NCBI GenBank assembly: GCA_938082375.1
Contig: CALKCJ010000018.1
Location: 62,001-126,000 of the forward strand
DNA from: an uncultured Thermomicrobiaceae bacterium
GTDB taxonomy: Bacteria; Chloroflexota; Chloroflexia; Thermomicrobiales; Thermomicrobiaceae
DNA length: 64,000 bases
Reading direction: 5' to 3'
The position numbers and the translations under genes are program-made. Within the stretch, counting starts at the first letter, position 1. Each line of letters starts with the position of its first letter. Of this stretch, positions 19,712 through 28,873 are shown piece by piece. The notes beneath the pieces are model-generated. The model was not told the DNA's origin. It was given only the letters and a program-made list of their open reading frames with translations, and searched no databases.

Positions 19712-20389
19712 TCAGCTCTCGCGCAGCACGTAGCCGACCCCGCGCACCGTGTGGATCAAGCGCGGCTCGCCGCCGGCCTCGGTCTTCGCCCGCAAGTACC
19801 CGATGTAGACGTCGAGCACGCTGTCGTAGCCGTCGAAGTCATGCCCCCACACCGCCTGGAGGATCCGGCTCCGCGGCAGCACCCGGCGGGGGTTACGCAG
19901 GAAGAAGGCGAGCAAGTCGAACTCGCGCGGGCTGAGGGTAAAGGCTCGATCGCCGCGCCGCGTCTCCCGCGTGACCGGGTCGAGCCAGAGGTCGGCAAAG
20001 GTGAGCGGCTTCTCGTCGGCGGCCGGCTCGGCCCGCCGCAGCAGCGCGCGCACCCGTGCCAGCAGCTCGGCCGGGGCGAACGGCTTGACCAGATAGTCAT
20101 CGGCGCCGCTATCCAGGCCCACGACCCGGTCTTCCACCGCATCGCGCGCCGTCAGCATCAGCACCGGCGTCGTGTCGCCGGCCATCCGCAGCCGCTGGAT
20201 CACCGTCAGCCCGTCCAGCTTCGGCATCAGCCAGTCGAGCACCACCACGTCCGGGCGCTGCTCCTGTACCCTGGCCAATGCCTCCTGCCCATCGCTCGCC
20301 GTAATGACCTGGTAGCCCTCATAGGCGAGCGTCCGCCGGAGCATCTCGACGAGCCGCACGTCATCGTCCACGATCAGCACGGTCGCCAT
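19712..20389 (-). CDS. OmpR/PhoB-family response regulator
   Basis: [28 protein letters not shown]..., receiver plus winged helix ([26 protein letters not shown]). Confidence 0.95.
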   Translation of the reverse strand: MATVLIVDDDVRLVEMLRRTLAYEGYQVITASDGQEALARVQEQRPDVVVLDWLMPKLDGLTVIQRLRMAGDTTPVLMLTARDAVEDRVVGLDSGADDYLVKPFAPAELLARVRALLRRAEPAADEKPLTFADLWLDPVTRETRRGDRAFTLSPREFDLLAFFLRNPRRVLPRSRILQAVWGHDFDGYDSVLDVYIGYLRAKTEAGGEPRLIHTVRGVGYVLRES

Positions 20390-20626
20390 GTCGGCATCCC
20401 CTCGGTGGCTCGTTTTTCGATCCGTGGTCAGGCGCACACAAACCTATGAACAGTACCAGCCCAGGCATCGTGAAATGGTACCACGCAGCTAATCCAGCGT
20501 TCTGAACCGCGCGCCAACTCACGGCAAGCGAGGTACTGTAGTCGTCCCACGGGAGCATGGCGTGCTGCTGAAGCTCAGCGGAGCGACAGTGCTGGCGAGC
20601 GAGCGCGGCAAAGAAGGGGGAGAGGG

Positions 20627-20824
20627 GTGCAGGTTCGGGAGGGGATAAGTACACTGCGGCTCCTCGCGGCGGTGCTGCTGCTCGCATTTGCCTTGGCCGC
20701 CTGTGGCGGGCAGGAGAACTCGACGACATCGCCGCCTGCAAGTAGCCGGACCGCCACGACCTCGCAGGCAACAGCGGCCACAGCGACGACCCCCCCACGC
20801 TATCTCCCGAACCGTCGGGCATGA
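20627..20824 (+). CDS. Lipoprotein signal peptide ORF; probably the 5' part of the adjacent YceI gene, separated by a one-base frameshift
   Basis: MQVREGISTLRLLAAVLLLAFALAACGGQENSTT... lipobox LAAC; reads into C7 tract (20790-20796) and stops at 20824, overlapping the YceI ORF start. Confidence 0.6.
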   Translation: MQVREGISTLRLLAAVLLLAFALAACGGQENSTTSPPASSRTATTSQATAATATTPPRYLPNRRA

Positions 20825-21303
20825 CGGCCGCAACCAGTCGCTTCCCGACGACACCGTCGGCGCCACGAGGGGGCAGCGGCGCGATCGTCCTGGCCCCCGA
20901 TGGGCGCATCGTGAGCGAGGAGTCCCGCTTCGAGGTCGACCTGCGCTCGCTGCGGAGCGACCAGCCTGGACGAGACACCTTCATCCAGCAGAACACCCTG
21001 AAGATCTTGCACTTCCCAACGGCGGTCTTCGAGCCGCGCGAAGCGAGCGGCCTGCCCTGGCCGCTACCGGAGAAGAGAGAGTTCACCTTCCACCTCACCG
21101 GTGATCCCGCTCTCCACGGAGTCACGCGCCCGGTCACCTGGGACGTCACTGCCCGGATCGAAGGCGACCGGCTGGTCGTCACCGCTGTCACTCAGGTAAC
21201 ATTCCCGGACTTCGGTATGGAGCAGCCGCGAGTCGCCCTCGTCCTTAGCGTGGAGGAGACGATCCAGCTCGAGCTGGACTTCACCCTCGGCCGGGAGCAG
21301 TGA
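20821..21303 (+). CDS. YceI-like domain protein
   Basis: FEVDLRSLRSDQPGRDTFIQQNTLKILHFPTAVFEP...FTFHLTGDPALHGVTRPVTWDVTARIEGDRL. Confidence 0.85.
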   Translation: MTAATSRFPTTPSAPRGGSGAIVLAPDGRIVSEESRFEVDLRSLRSDQPGRDTFIQQNTLKILHFPTAVFEPREASGLPWPLPEKREFTFHLTGDPALHGVTRPVTWDVTARIEGDRLVVTAVTQVTFPDFGMEQPRVALVLSVEETIQLELDFTLGREQ

Positions 21304-22493
21304 CTATGGCCCGCTCGCCCGCCACCACTCGACCCTTCGCCGGATCTGCTTGTGCCGCGCTTCTGCTCCTCACCCTGCTCGCTGCCTGTAGCTGGCGCAG
21401 CGAGTCATCCCCGGCCGCCGGCACCGCGACGTCGGTTGTATCGCGGGTGGCCAGCGGCACCACGCCGGTCGCGACCTCCGGCAGGGGCGCAGCTCAGGCA
21501 ACGCCGGCCCCACCCACCCCAATTGGGGCGGCACTGACCCTGGCCGCGACACCGTTTCCGCGCCCTCAGCCCACCCTACCGCTGCATCCGACCGCCACCC
21601 CTGGACTGACCCCGACGCCGCATCCCCTGGCGGACTACACGATCGATGGGTTGCGCCGACGCCAATACCCCGGCGGCACGATTGAGATCCTCGGCACGCT
21701 CGATGCCACCGATGCCTATACCCGCTACGCCATCGCCTACCCGAGCGACGGGTTGCGCATCACTGGGGTGATGCACGTGCCGCACGGTCAGGGCCCGTTC
21801 CCGGTGGTGATCCTCAACCACGGCTACATCCCGCCTGACCAGTACTGGCCTGGCGCCGACACCTGGCGCGAGGCCGACTTTCTCGCTCGCCGAGGCTACC
21901 TCTGTATCGCGCCCGACTTCCGCGGCTGGGCTGGCTCGGACCAGGGGCCCAACTATTTCCGCACGGGCATCGTCATCGACGTGCTGAACCTGGTCAGCTC
22001 GCTGCCCTCCGTGCCTCAGGCCGACCCGGAGCGCGTCGGGCTGTGGGGGCACAGCATGGGCGGCGGGCTGGTGGCCAAGGCGATCACGATCGACCCGCGG
22101 ATCGACGCTGCCGTGCTTTACGGGCCAGTCAGCGCCTACGACCTCGACAACATCCAGAAGTGGGGCGACGGGCTACCGGACGACAGCGACGACCCGCTGG
22201 CGCCGATCTACCGCGAAGCCGCCCGTGACCCGGCATTCATCCGGCTGACCTCCGCCACGTTCTACTTCCACTATGTCACTGCGGCCGTGCAGATCCACCA
22301 GGGCACGGCCGATACCGTTACGCCGCCCGAGTGGGCGCGCGCGATCCGCGATAGCCTCCAGCTGGCCGGCAGGAGCGTGGAGTACTACGAGTACCCGGGC
22401 CAGGGGCACGCCTTCCAGGGGCAAAGCTGGCAGCTCTTCATGGAGCGCACGGCCGCGTTCTTCGATGCCCACCTCAAAGGCACAACCACCTAG
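21300..22493 (+). CDS. Secreted/lipoprotein alpha/beta hydrolase (prolyl oligopeptidase-like)
   Basis: LAACSWRSES lipobox; GLWGHSMGGGLVAKA nucleophile elbow; C-terminal GQGHAFQG catalytic His. Confidence 0.88.
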   Translation: MTMARSPATTRPFAGSACAALLLLTLLAACSWRSESSPAAGTATSVVSRVASGTTPVATSGRGAAQATPAPPTPIGAALTLAATPFPRPQPTLPLHPTATPGLTPTPHPLADYTIDGLRRRQYPGGTIEILGTLDATDAYTRYAIAYPSDGLRITGVMHVPHGQGPFPVVILNHGYIPPDQYWPGADTWREADFLARRGYLCIAPDFRGWAGSDQGPNYFRTGIVIDVLNLVSSLPSVPQADPERVGLWGHSMGGGLVAKAITIDPRIDAAVLYGPVSAYDLDNIQKWGDGLPDDSDDPLAPIYREAARDPAFIRLTSATFYFHYVTAAVQIHQGTADTVTPPEWARAIRDSLQLAGRSVEYYEYPGQGHAFQGQSWQLFMERTAAFFDAHLKGTTT

Positions 22494-22511
22494 CTGGCAC
22501 CGCTATCCGTC

Positions 22512-22530
22512 GCCTGCCCCACAGGCAGGC
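22512..22530 (+). terminator. Candidate terminator hairpin after the hydrolase gene
   Basis: GCCTGCC-CCACA-GGCAGGC 19 nt after the stop codon; no strong T-run. Confidence 0.4.
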
Positions 22531-22567
22531 CTCTTGGCTGAGCAGCGCAGGGAACCAGGTTTCCAGT

Positions 22568-22590
22568 CTCCCAGTCCGGTATACTGGGAG
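22568..22590 (+). promoter_or_regulatory. Inverted repeat over a -10-like element upstream of the ECF sigma gene
   Basis: CTCCCAGT-CCGGTAT-ACTGGGAG, containing TATACT at 22580-22585. Confidence 0.4.
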
Positions 22591-22685
22591 GCTGCAGTAG
22601 GAGTTCTGGAATGCATCTCGAAGCGTCTCTGCGACGTATATCCCAATGCGGCGGGTTCTTTCGGCTCGCTGCCCGGACAAGCCAG

Positions 22686-23279
22686 ATGACCGGCGAGCTG
22701 CAGCGCCTCGACGATGCCGAGCTAGTGACGCTGACCGGCCAGGGCGAGGTTCGGGCGCTGGAAGTGCTCTACGACCGGTATGCCCGTGCGGCGTTCGCCT
22801 TCGCCGTCCGGATCGTCGGTGATCCGCTGGAAGCCGAGGAGATCCTGCAGGAGGCGTTCTTGCGGGTGTGGCAGCAGGCGAACCGGTTCCAGCACGCCCG
22901 GGGGAGCTTCGCGAGCTGGCTTTTGGGCATCACGCACAACCTGGCCATCGATACGTTGCGACGACGACAGCGGCGTCCACAGCGGGCTGATAAGGTCGAC
23001 TTTCTCGAGGTGCTGCGCAGCGAGGTCGATACCGCCGTCGACCTCGAAGAGGCAGCCGCGGTCGCCGAGCTGCGGCGACACGTGCAGGAGGCGATGGCTC
23101 AGTTACCGGAGCGGCAGCGCGAGGTGCTGGAGCTGGCGTACTTCCAGGGGCTGACCCAGCGCGAGATCGCCGAGTTGCTCGACGAGCCGCTCGGTACGGT
23201 CAAGACCAGGATGCGGCTGGGGCTGCAGAAGCTCCAAGAGGCCCTGCAGGCGCAGCGACCGGAGTCTTCGGGCTCATGA
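22686..23279 (+). CDS. ECF-family RNA polymerase sigma factor
   Basis: EVRALEVLYDRYARAAFAFAVRIVGDPLEAEEILQEAFLRVWQQA..., ELAYFQGLTQREIAELLDEPLGTVKTRMRLGLQKL. Confidence 0.95.
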   Translation: MTGELQRLDDAELVTLTGQGEVRALEVLYDRYARAAFAFAVRIVGDPLEAEEILQEAFLRVWQQANRFQHARGSFASWLLGITHNLAIDTLRRRQRRPQRADKVDFLEVLRSEVDTAVDLEEAAAVAELRRHVQEAMAQLPERQREVLELAYFQGLTQREIAELLDEPLGTVKTRMRLGLQKLQEALQAQRPESSGS

Positions 23280-24049
23280 GTGGCGGATCTGACCACGGCC
23301 GGGAGCACGTCGACGAGCTGATCGCCGCGTATGTGCTCGATGCGCTCGACCCCGATGAGCTGGAAGTGGTCGAACGACATCTGGAGCTCTGCGCGCGCTG
23401 CCAGCGAGCCGTGGCGGAGGCACGGGCAGCAGTCGACCTCCTGGCCTACCTGCCGGAGCCGCGTCCGGTTCCGCTGCGCGCTCGCCTGCGCCTGCGCTCG
23501 CGCCTGCGGGCTGAGGCGCCAGCGACGATTGACATCTCCCCCGGTCGTCTGCGTGGCCGGCTCGGCTGGGCAGCCGCCGCCGTCGCAGCGGCGCTGGCCC
23601 TTGTCTTCGCCTGGCAGACTCTTCAATCGCAGGCTGAAGTGCAGGAGCGTGAGGCGCGGGTGCGTCAGCTGGAGCAACGTGGCGAGGTGCTGGCCCAGTT
23701 CGTCAACAGCCGGCCGCACGGCTTCGTCATGCCGATCGAGGGCACTGCCGCCGCCCCGGGAGCGCGTGGCGGGATCATCCTCGACCCGACCAGCAACGCC
23801 GCGCTGGTGATGATCGAGGGACTGCCTCGCCTGCCGGCCGGGCAGGCGTACGTCGTCTGGCTCGTGGAAGGCGACCGGTACATCAACGCTGGCGTGTTGC
23901 CGGTGGACGACCAGGGCCGGGGCGAGCTGTACCTCACGCCGCAGCAGGCGCTCTCCACCTTCACGGGCATCGCCATCACAGTGGAGACCGGGGCTTTGGC
24001 GTCCAGCCCCAACGGCCAGCCGATCGTCCAGGCCACCATCGGCCGCTAG
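23276..24049 (+). CDS. Anti-sigma factor (zinc-finger N-terminus, single TM, RskA-like C-terminal domain)
   Basis: HVDELIAAYVLDALDPDELEVVERHLELCARCQ; TM; PAGQAYVVWLVEGDRYINAGVL; overlaps the sigma stop. Confidence 0.88.
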   Translation: MSGGSDHGREHVDELIAAYVLDALDPDELEVVERHLELCARCQRAVAEARAAVDLLAYLPEPRPVPLRARLRLRSRLRAEAPATIDISPGRLRGRLGWAAAAVAAALALVFAWQTLQSQAEVQEREARVRQLEQRGEVLAQFVNSRPHGFVMPIEGTAAAPGARGGIILDPTSNAALVMIEGLPRLPAGQAYVVWLVEGDRYINAGVLPVDDQGRGELYLTPQQALSTFTGIAITVETGALASSPNGQPIVQATIGR

Positions 24050-25149
24050 ACCACGATTTGGCCGTCCTTCATGAAGAGCTGGCCATCGACCCAGACCTCG
24101 CTCCGCTCGCGCAGGTCGCAGATCATGTCCCAGTGCACCGCCGACTGGTTGCGACTGCCGGTCTCTGGGTAGCCGGCTCCGATGGCGACATGGATCGTCC
24201 CGCCGATCTTCTCGTCGAAGAGGATGTGGCCGGTGAAGCGCGTGATCTTTCGGTTCAGCCCGAAGGCGAACTCGCCGAGGTAACGCGCTCCCTCATCGGT
24301 CTCCAGCATCCGGTGCAGGAACGGCTCGTTGCGGGCTGCCGTCGCCTTGACCACTCGCCCCTCTTCGAACCAGAGGCGGATGTCCTCCACGCGCCGTCCG
24401 TTGACGATCGAGGGGAAGCTGAAGCGGATGTGGCCGGTCACCGTGTTTTCGACCGGGCCGGTGAAGATCTCCCCATCAGGGAAGTTCTTGCGGCCGTCGG
24501 CGCTGATGAACGTCCGCCCGGCGATCGAGAGGCGGAGGTCGGTGTCGGGCGCCAGGATGTGTACCTCGCGCTTGCCCTTCAGCCAGTCGATCAGGCGCTG
24601 CTGCTCCTGTCCCTGAGCCTGCCAGGCGGCCACGGGGTCGTCAGCGTCAAGCATGCCCGCCTGGTAGACGAACTCCTCGTACTCCGCCAGCGACATCTCC
24701 GCCTCCTGGGCGTAGGCGTTGGTCGGGAAGAGGGTCAAGCACCAGTTGAGCTTGCCCTCGGCCGCGCGCTGCAAGTAGATCCGGCGCAGCTCGGTGCGTG
24801 CCCGCTGGTAGACCTGCTGGCGCTGTGGGTCGATGCTGGTGAGCGCGCGCGTATTGCTCTCCCCGAGGATGCGGAGCAACGCATCCGCCTGCGCGGGCCC
24901 TAAGCGCTCGTCGGGCGTAATGTACTCGAGCTGCCGGTCGCTCGCCGTACGGAAGAAGATCTCGCTCAAGCCCGGGAGTGTGACCTGCACTGCTGGGTGC
25001 GCGCCGCGCTCGAGCACGAGGCGGAAGACCGCCCGGATTAACGGCTCGGCCAGCGGTGTGCCCCCGATGACGACGAGCTGCCCGGGCTGCACCGCCAGCG
25101 AGTAGTCCACTAGCACGCGCGCCAGCTTCTCGATGTGTGGATCGGCCAT
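24046..25149 (-). CDS. Aminopeptidase, M29 family
   Basis: EKLARVLVDYSLAVQPGQLVVIGG..., VHWDMICDLRERSEVWVDGQLFMKDG. Confidence 0.92.
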   Translation of the reverse strand: MADPHIEKLARVLVDYSLAVQPGQLVVIGGTPLAEPLIRAVFRLVLERGAHPAVQVTLPGLSEIFFRTASDRQLEYITPDERLGPAQADALLRILGESNTRALTSIDPQRQQVYQRARTELRRIYLQRAAEGKLNWCLTLFPTNAYAQEAEMSLAEYEEFVYQAGMLDADDPVAAWQAQGQEQQRLIDWLKGKREVHILAPDTDLRLSIAGRTFISADGRKNFPDGEIFTGPVENTVTGHIRFSFPSIVNGRRVEDIRLWFEEGRVVKATAARNEPFLHRMLETDEGARYLGEFAFGLNRKITRFTGHILFDEKIGGTIHVAIGAGYPETGSRNQSAVHWDMICDLRERSEVWVDGQLFMKDGQIVV

Positions 25150-25342
25150 CGTCCTCCCTCCTCTGTCTCTGTGGGATGGTACCGCACGAGCGCGCGTGAC
25201 GACCTAGAACGTCCGGGCGGAGTTGCCTGGGAGAGCGGGAGTACCGGACAGAATAGAGTAGTACCTTTGGCCCTATCCGTTCTCCCCCAAAAGGCATATG
25301 CTGGAAGTCAGCAGCGGGCCTCGGGAGTGAGAACGGTTTGAG

Positions 25343-25816
25343 GTGGTAGGTAGGGCACGTCCACCAGCACCGGTATCACGCGGGCGGCGTCGGGGTCAGG
25401 CACTGGTCGAGTTCGCGCTGCTTGCCCTGATCCTGGTGCTGATGCTGGCCGGTGCCGTCGATTTTGGCCGCGCCTTCTCCGCCTGGATCGCGATGGGCAA
25501 CATGGCCCGGACTGGTGCACAGTACGGCACCATTGTGCCCCTGGTGGATCCCTCGTCCAGCGACGGCATCAGTGTGAGCGAGATCGAGGCAGACATGGCT
25601 GCGGCGGCGTTGACCGAGCAGCCGAGCATCTTCGGCTCCGTTCCGACAGTCAGCGCCGAGTGGATGGCCGGCGCTGCTTGCCTGGCCCGGGTGACGGTGA
25701 CCTACGACTTCGTGCCGCTGATGCAGATCCCACCGATCCCCGCCAGCATCACGCTCACCCGACGGGCTCAGATGCGGATCCAGTATCTTCCGCCTGGCTA
25801 TTCGTGCTCGACGTGA
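25343..25816 (+). CDS. TadE-like pseudopilin (cassette 1)
   Basis: RRGQALVEFALLALILVLMLAGAVDFGRAFSAWIAMGNMARTGAQYG. Confidence 0.8.
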   Translation: MVGRARPPAPVSRGRRRGQALVEFALLALILVLMLAGAVDFGRAFSAWIAMGNMARTGAQYGTIVPLVDPSSSDGISVSEIEADMAAAALTEQPSIFGSVPTVSAEWMAGAACLARVTVTYDFVPLMQIPPIPASITLTRRAQMRIQYLPPGYSCST

Positions 25817-25829
25817 CGAGGAGACCGAC

Positions 25830-26243
25830 GTGTCCCGGCGACGCCTGTTCGGCCAGTCCACCGTCGAGTTCGCGCTGATCGCGCTCCCCTTCTTTCTGCT
25901 GGTCTTCGGGATCATCGAGGGTGGTCGGCTGGTGTTCACCTACCACGAGATCCAGAACGCCGCCCGGGAAGGCGCTCGGTACATGGTGGCCCACGGCGCC
26001 TTCGCCGATGACCCGCTCGCGCCCGGCGACACCACCGAAGTCGAGGACTATGTGCTCAGCAAGACTGCCGGGCTCGACCCGGCGTCGCTGGAGATATTGG
26101 CTAACTGGCTCGACAGCAGTAACCAGCCAGGCAAGCGCATCGCGGTGACCGTTCGGTACCGGTTCGAGCCGATCGTCGGGATGGTGCTGGGCGCCGACCC
26201 GATCACGCTGACGGCCCGTAGCGAGATGCGTATCCATTACTGA
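25830..26243 (+). CDS. TadE-like pseudopilin (cassette 1, second copy)
   Basis: FGQSTVEFALIALPFFLLVFGIIEGGRLVFTYHEIQNAAREGARYMVAHG. Confidence 0.82.
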   Translation: MSRRRLFGQSTVEFALIALPFFLLVFGIIEGGRLVFTYHEIQNAAREGARYMVAHGAFADDPLAPGDTTEVEDYVLSKTAGLDPASLEILANWLDSSNQPGKRIAVTVRYRFEPIVGMVLGADPITLTARSEMRIHY

Positions 26244-26280
26244 GACTTGCCCGGCTGCGCGCGGTGTAGGGGAGGGCACG

Positions 26281-27678
26281 ATGCGACACCGATTTCACCC
26301 TAGGATGTTGAAGCCCCGCGGGCTGGTAGCTGGCGTGGCCGGCGCCCGGCGCCGGCCGGCCCACGCTGGGCAGACGATGGTGCTCTTCGCCCTGATGGCC
26401 GTCGTCCTCATCGGCTTCCTCGGCCTGGCGATCGACGCGGGGTACCTCATCACCGAGCGACGGCGGGCCCAGAATGCAGCCGACGCGGTGGCGCTCGCCG
26501 CAGCCAAGCTACGCGCTCAAGGAAAGTCGCGGCAGGAGGCGACTTCCGGAGCGCTCGCCGTTGTGGCACCGTCGATCCAGTACCCTGACGGCTTCCCCGC
26601 GTCCGAGATTAGGGTAACATACCCGGCCTCAAATCGGGTGGTCGCCACGGTAAAGCATAGCGTACAGCCGTTCTTCATTCGAGCGTTCTACACTGACGAT
26701 TGGGTGGTCTCGGCTGAGGCCGTGGCGAGCCTGACGACCGACACCGGCCCGTTCGCACTGCTCGCGCTCGCCCAGGGGAACAACTGCAACACGCCGAATA
26801 CTGGGATCCGGTTCCAGGGCAGTGGTACCGTTGTCATCAGTAATGGTAGCATCGGCTCCAACAACTGCATCCGGGTGAGCGGCGCAAGGAATCTCACGGT
26901 CGACGTCAATGGCGGCACTGCGCAAGCGGTAAACGAGATCGTCTACAACGGCAACGCGGGAATCCAAGTTGACGATGGTTACTCTGTCTTCGGCGGTATT
27001 CCGCCGATCCCTGACCCCCTGGACGGGCTAGAACCGCCGCAATGCACTGATTTAAACCCAACACCAAACCCAACACCACTCCCTGATCCGCATTACCCCG
27101 GGAGCGACGATCATGTGATCCTCTCGCCGGGGCGCTATACCTCGTTTCCCAACAGAGGCTACCGGGGAATCAGCTTGCTTCCTGGGGTGTACTGCTTCGA
27201 GGCGCGGGTCACGGTCAAGAGCAACGGCTTTATCCGGAGTGTGGACGCATCGTATGCCAGTCCTAACAGTCCGGTCGGCAGTTTCCCTGCCGGGGGTGTC
27301 GTCCTCTTCTTTAGTGGCAACCGAGGCCAGTTGAATCTCAATGGCGGCGCCGTCGCACAGCTTCAGGCCGCTGGCGCGGCATCGTCGGTAGCCTGCAACA
27401 CGATGCTCGGGGTGAACAGCGGGCTCTGCGATGAGAAGATCCTGATCTGGATAGCCAATTCCCAACCCCTCACCCTGAACGGGAATGTCGAGAATGAGCT
27501 GATCGGCACCATCTACGCGCCCAACGCGAGCGTCACGCTCGCCGGTACTGAGGACACTCCCGTACTCACCGGTCGCGTTATCGCGCGTGACATCACTATT
27601 ACCGGCGACGCGCGGCTCAACCTGGATGCCGACCCGGAGGGGACGGCCGATCCCACCCGCATCTACTTGATCAAATAG
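26281..27678 (+). CDS. TadG-like protein with long C-terminal repeat/beta-rich domain (cassette 1)
   Basis: GQTMVLFALMAVVLIGFLGLAIDAGYLITERRRAQNAADAVALAAAK; C-terminal LLPGVYCFEA...IYLIK. Confidence 0.8.
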   Translation: MRHRFHPRMLKPRGLVAGVAGARRRPAHAGQTMVLFALMAVVLIGFLGLAIDAGYLITERRRAQNAADAVALAAAKLRAQGKSRQEATSGALAVVAPSIQYPDGFPASEIRVTYPASNRVVATVKHSVQPFFIRAFYTDDWVVSAEAVASLTTDTGPFALLALAQGNNCNTPNTGIRFQGSGTVVISNGSIGSNNCIRVSGARNLTVDVNGGTAQAVNEIVYNGNAGIQVDDGYSVFGGIPPIPDPLDGLEPPQCTDLNPTPNPTPLPDPHYPGSDDHVILSPGRYTSFPNRGYRGISLLPGVYCFEARVTVKSNGFIRSVDASYASPNSPVGSFPAGGVVLFFSGNRGQLNLNGGAVAQLQAAGAASSVACNTMLGVNSGLCDEKILIWIANSQPLTLNGNVENELIGTIYAPNASVTLAGTEDTPVLTGRVIARDITITGDARLNLDADPEGTADPTRIYLIK

Positions 27679-27942
27679 CTCGTAACCTGAGTCGCTGAGT
27701 GTCAGGAAGCCGCCCGAAGCGCGACGCTGAGGCCACACCGGTGCGCGCGTGCCGTGCGTCTCACCCGCTGGCTGTCGGGCGCCCGGTGCTGCTCGATGCT
27801 TGTCGGGGGTTTCTTCGCTTATGCTAGCCTGAACGACCTATTCCCGCATAGGACAGATTGGCTCTATCCCCGGACTCGGGAGCTATCCATCATCGGAGCG
27901 TGACAGCGAGACTGGCGCTCGAGCAGGGGGTTCGGCCACGCG

Positions 27943-28428
27943 ATGTTGCACGCACGCTCCCGCAATGACCGCGCCCGACCCGGCCAATCTCTGGTCGAGT
28001 TCGCGCTGCTGGCCACGACGCTCGTGCTGATGCTCGGGATCGCGGTCGATGGCGCGCGCGCCTTCTCCGCCTGGATCGTCATGGGTAACATGGCGCGTGC
28101 CGCAGCCCAGTATGGCACGATCGGGCCGATCCTGGATCCGGCGGTCGACCAGGAAGACGAGATCGAGGCCGGCATGCGGGCGGCTGCCCTGGCCGAGCTG
28201 AACAGCCAGGCGCTGGCGTTCGTGTTCAACGGCACGACCGGCCCGAGCGTCGTCCCGGAGCTGGTTCGCGACGATCCCGCCACGGCCGTCGGTGACTGCG
28301 CGGCGCGGGCAACCGTCAGTTACGACTTCCAGCCACTCTTCGTCCCGGTCTTTCCGGGGTTCACGATCCGGCGCCAGGCGGCGATGCGTATCCAGTACGT
28401 GCCGGCTGGCTTCACCTGCCCGCTGTAA
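27943..28428 (+). CDS. TadE-like pseudopilin (cassette 2)
   Basis: RPGQSLVEFALLATTLVLMLGIAVDGARAFSAWIVMGNMARAAAQYG; closely parallels 25343..25816. Confidence 0.8.
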   Translation: MLHARSRNDRARPGQSLVEFALLATTLVLMLGIAVDGARAFSAWIVMGNMARAAAQYGTIGPILDPAVDQEDEIEAGMRAAALAELNSQALAFVFNGTTGPSVVPELVRDDPATAVGDCAARATVSYDFQPLFVPVFPGFTIRRQAAMRIQYVPAGFTCPL

Positions 28429-28442
28429 GCGTTGGAGGGGGC

Positions 28443-28865
28443 GTGTTTCGCCAGCAGGTTTCCGGCCAGGCGCTGCTCGAGTTCGCGCTCGTCGCGCTGC
28501 CGTTCCTCCTGCTCATCTTTGGGGTCATCGAGGGCGGGCGGCTGCTCTTCACCTACCACGAGGTCAATAGCGCCGCTCGCGAGGGTGTCCGGTACATGGT
28601 TGCCCACGGCGCGCTGCATCCAGACCCCGCCGGGCGGCTGGGCCCCGGCGACGCAGCCACCGTGGTCGACTACGTGCTCGACCGAACCGCCGGACTCGAC
28701 CCGGCTGGCCTAACGGTCACGCCGGTCTGGAACGACGGTGGGAACGCCCCGGGGCAGGTGGTCTCGGTGCAGGTGACCTACCAGTTCCAGCCGATCGTCG
28801 GGATGATCTTCGGTACCGGCCCGATCGAGCTGCGGGCTACGAGCCAGATGCGCATCCATTACTGA
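28443..28865 (+). CDS. TadE-like pseudopilin (cassette 2, second copy)
   Basis: SGQALLEFALVALPFLLLIFGVIEGGRLLFTYHEVNSAAREGVRYMVAHG; parallels 25830..26243. Confidence 0.82.
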   Translation: MFRQQVSGQALLEFALVALPFLLLIFGVIEGGRLLFTYHEVNSAAREGVRYMVAHGALHPDPAGRLGPGDAATVVDYVLDRTAGLDPAGLTVTPVWNDGGNAPGQVVSVQVTYQFQPIVGMIFGTGPIELRATSQMRIHY

Positions 28866-28873
28866 GGAGCGTT

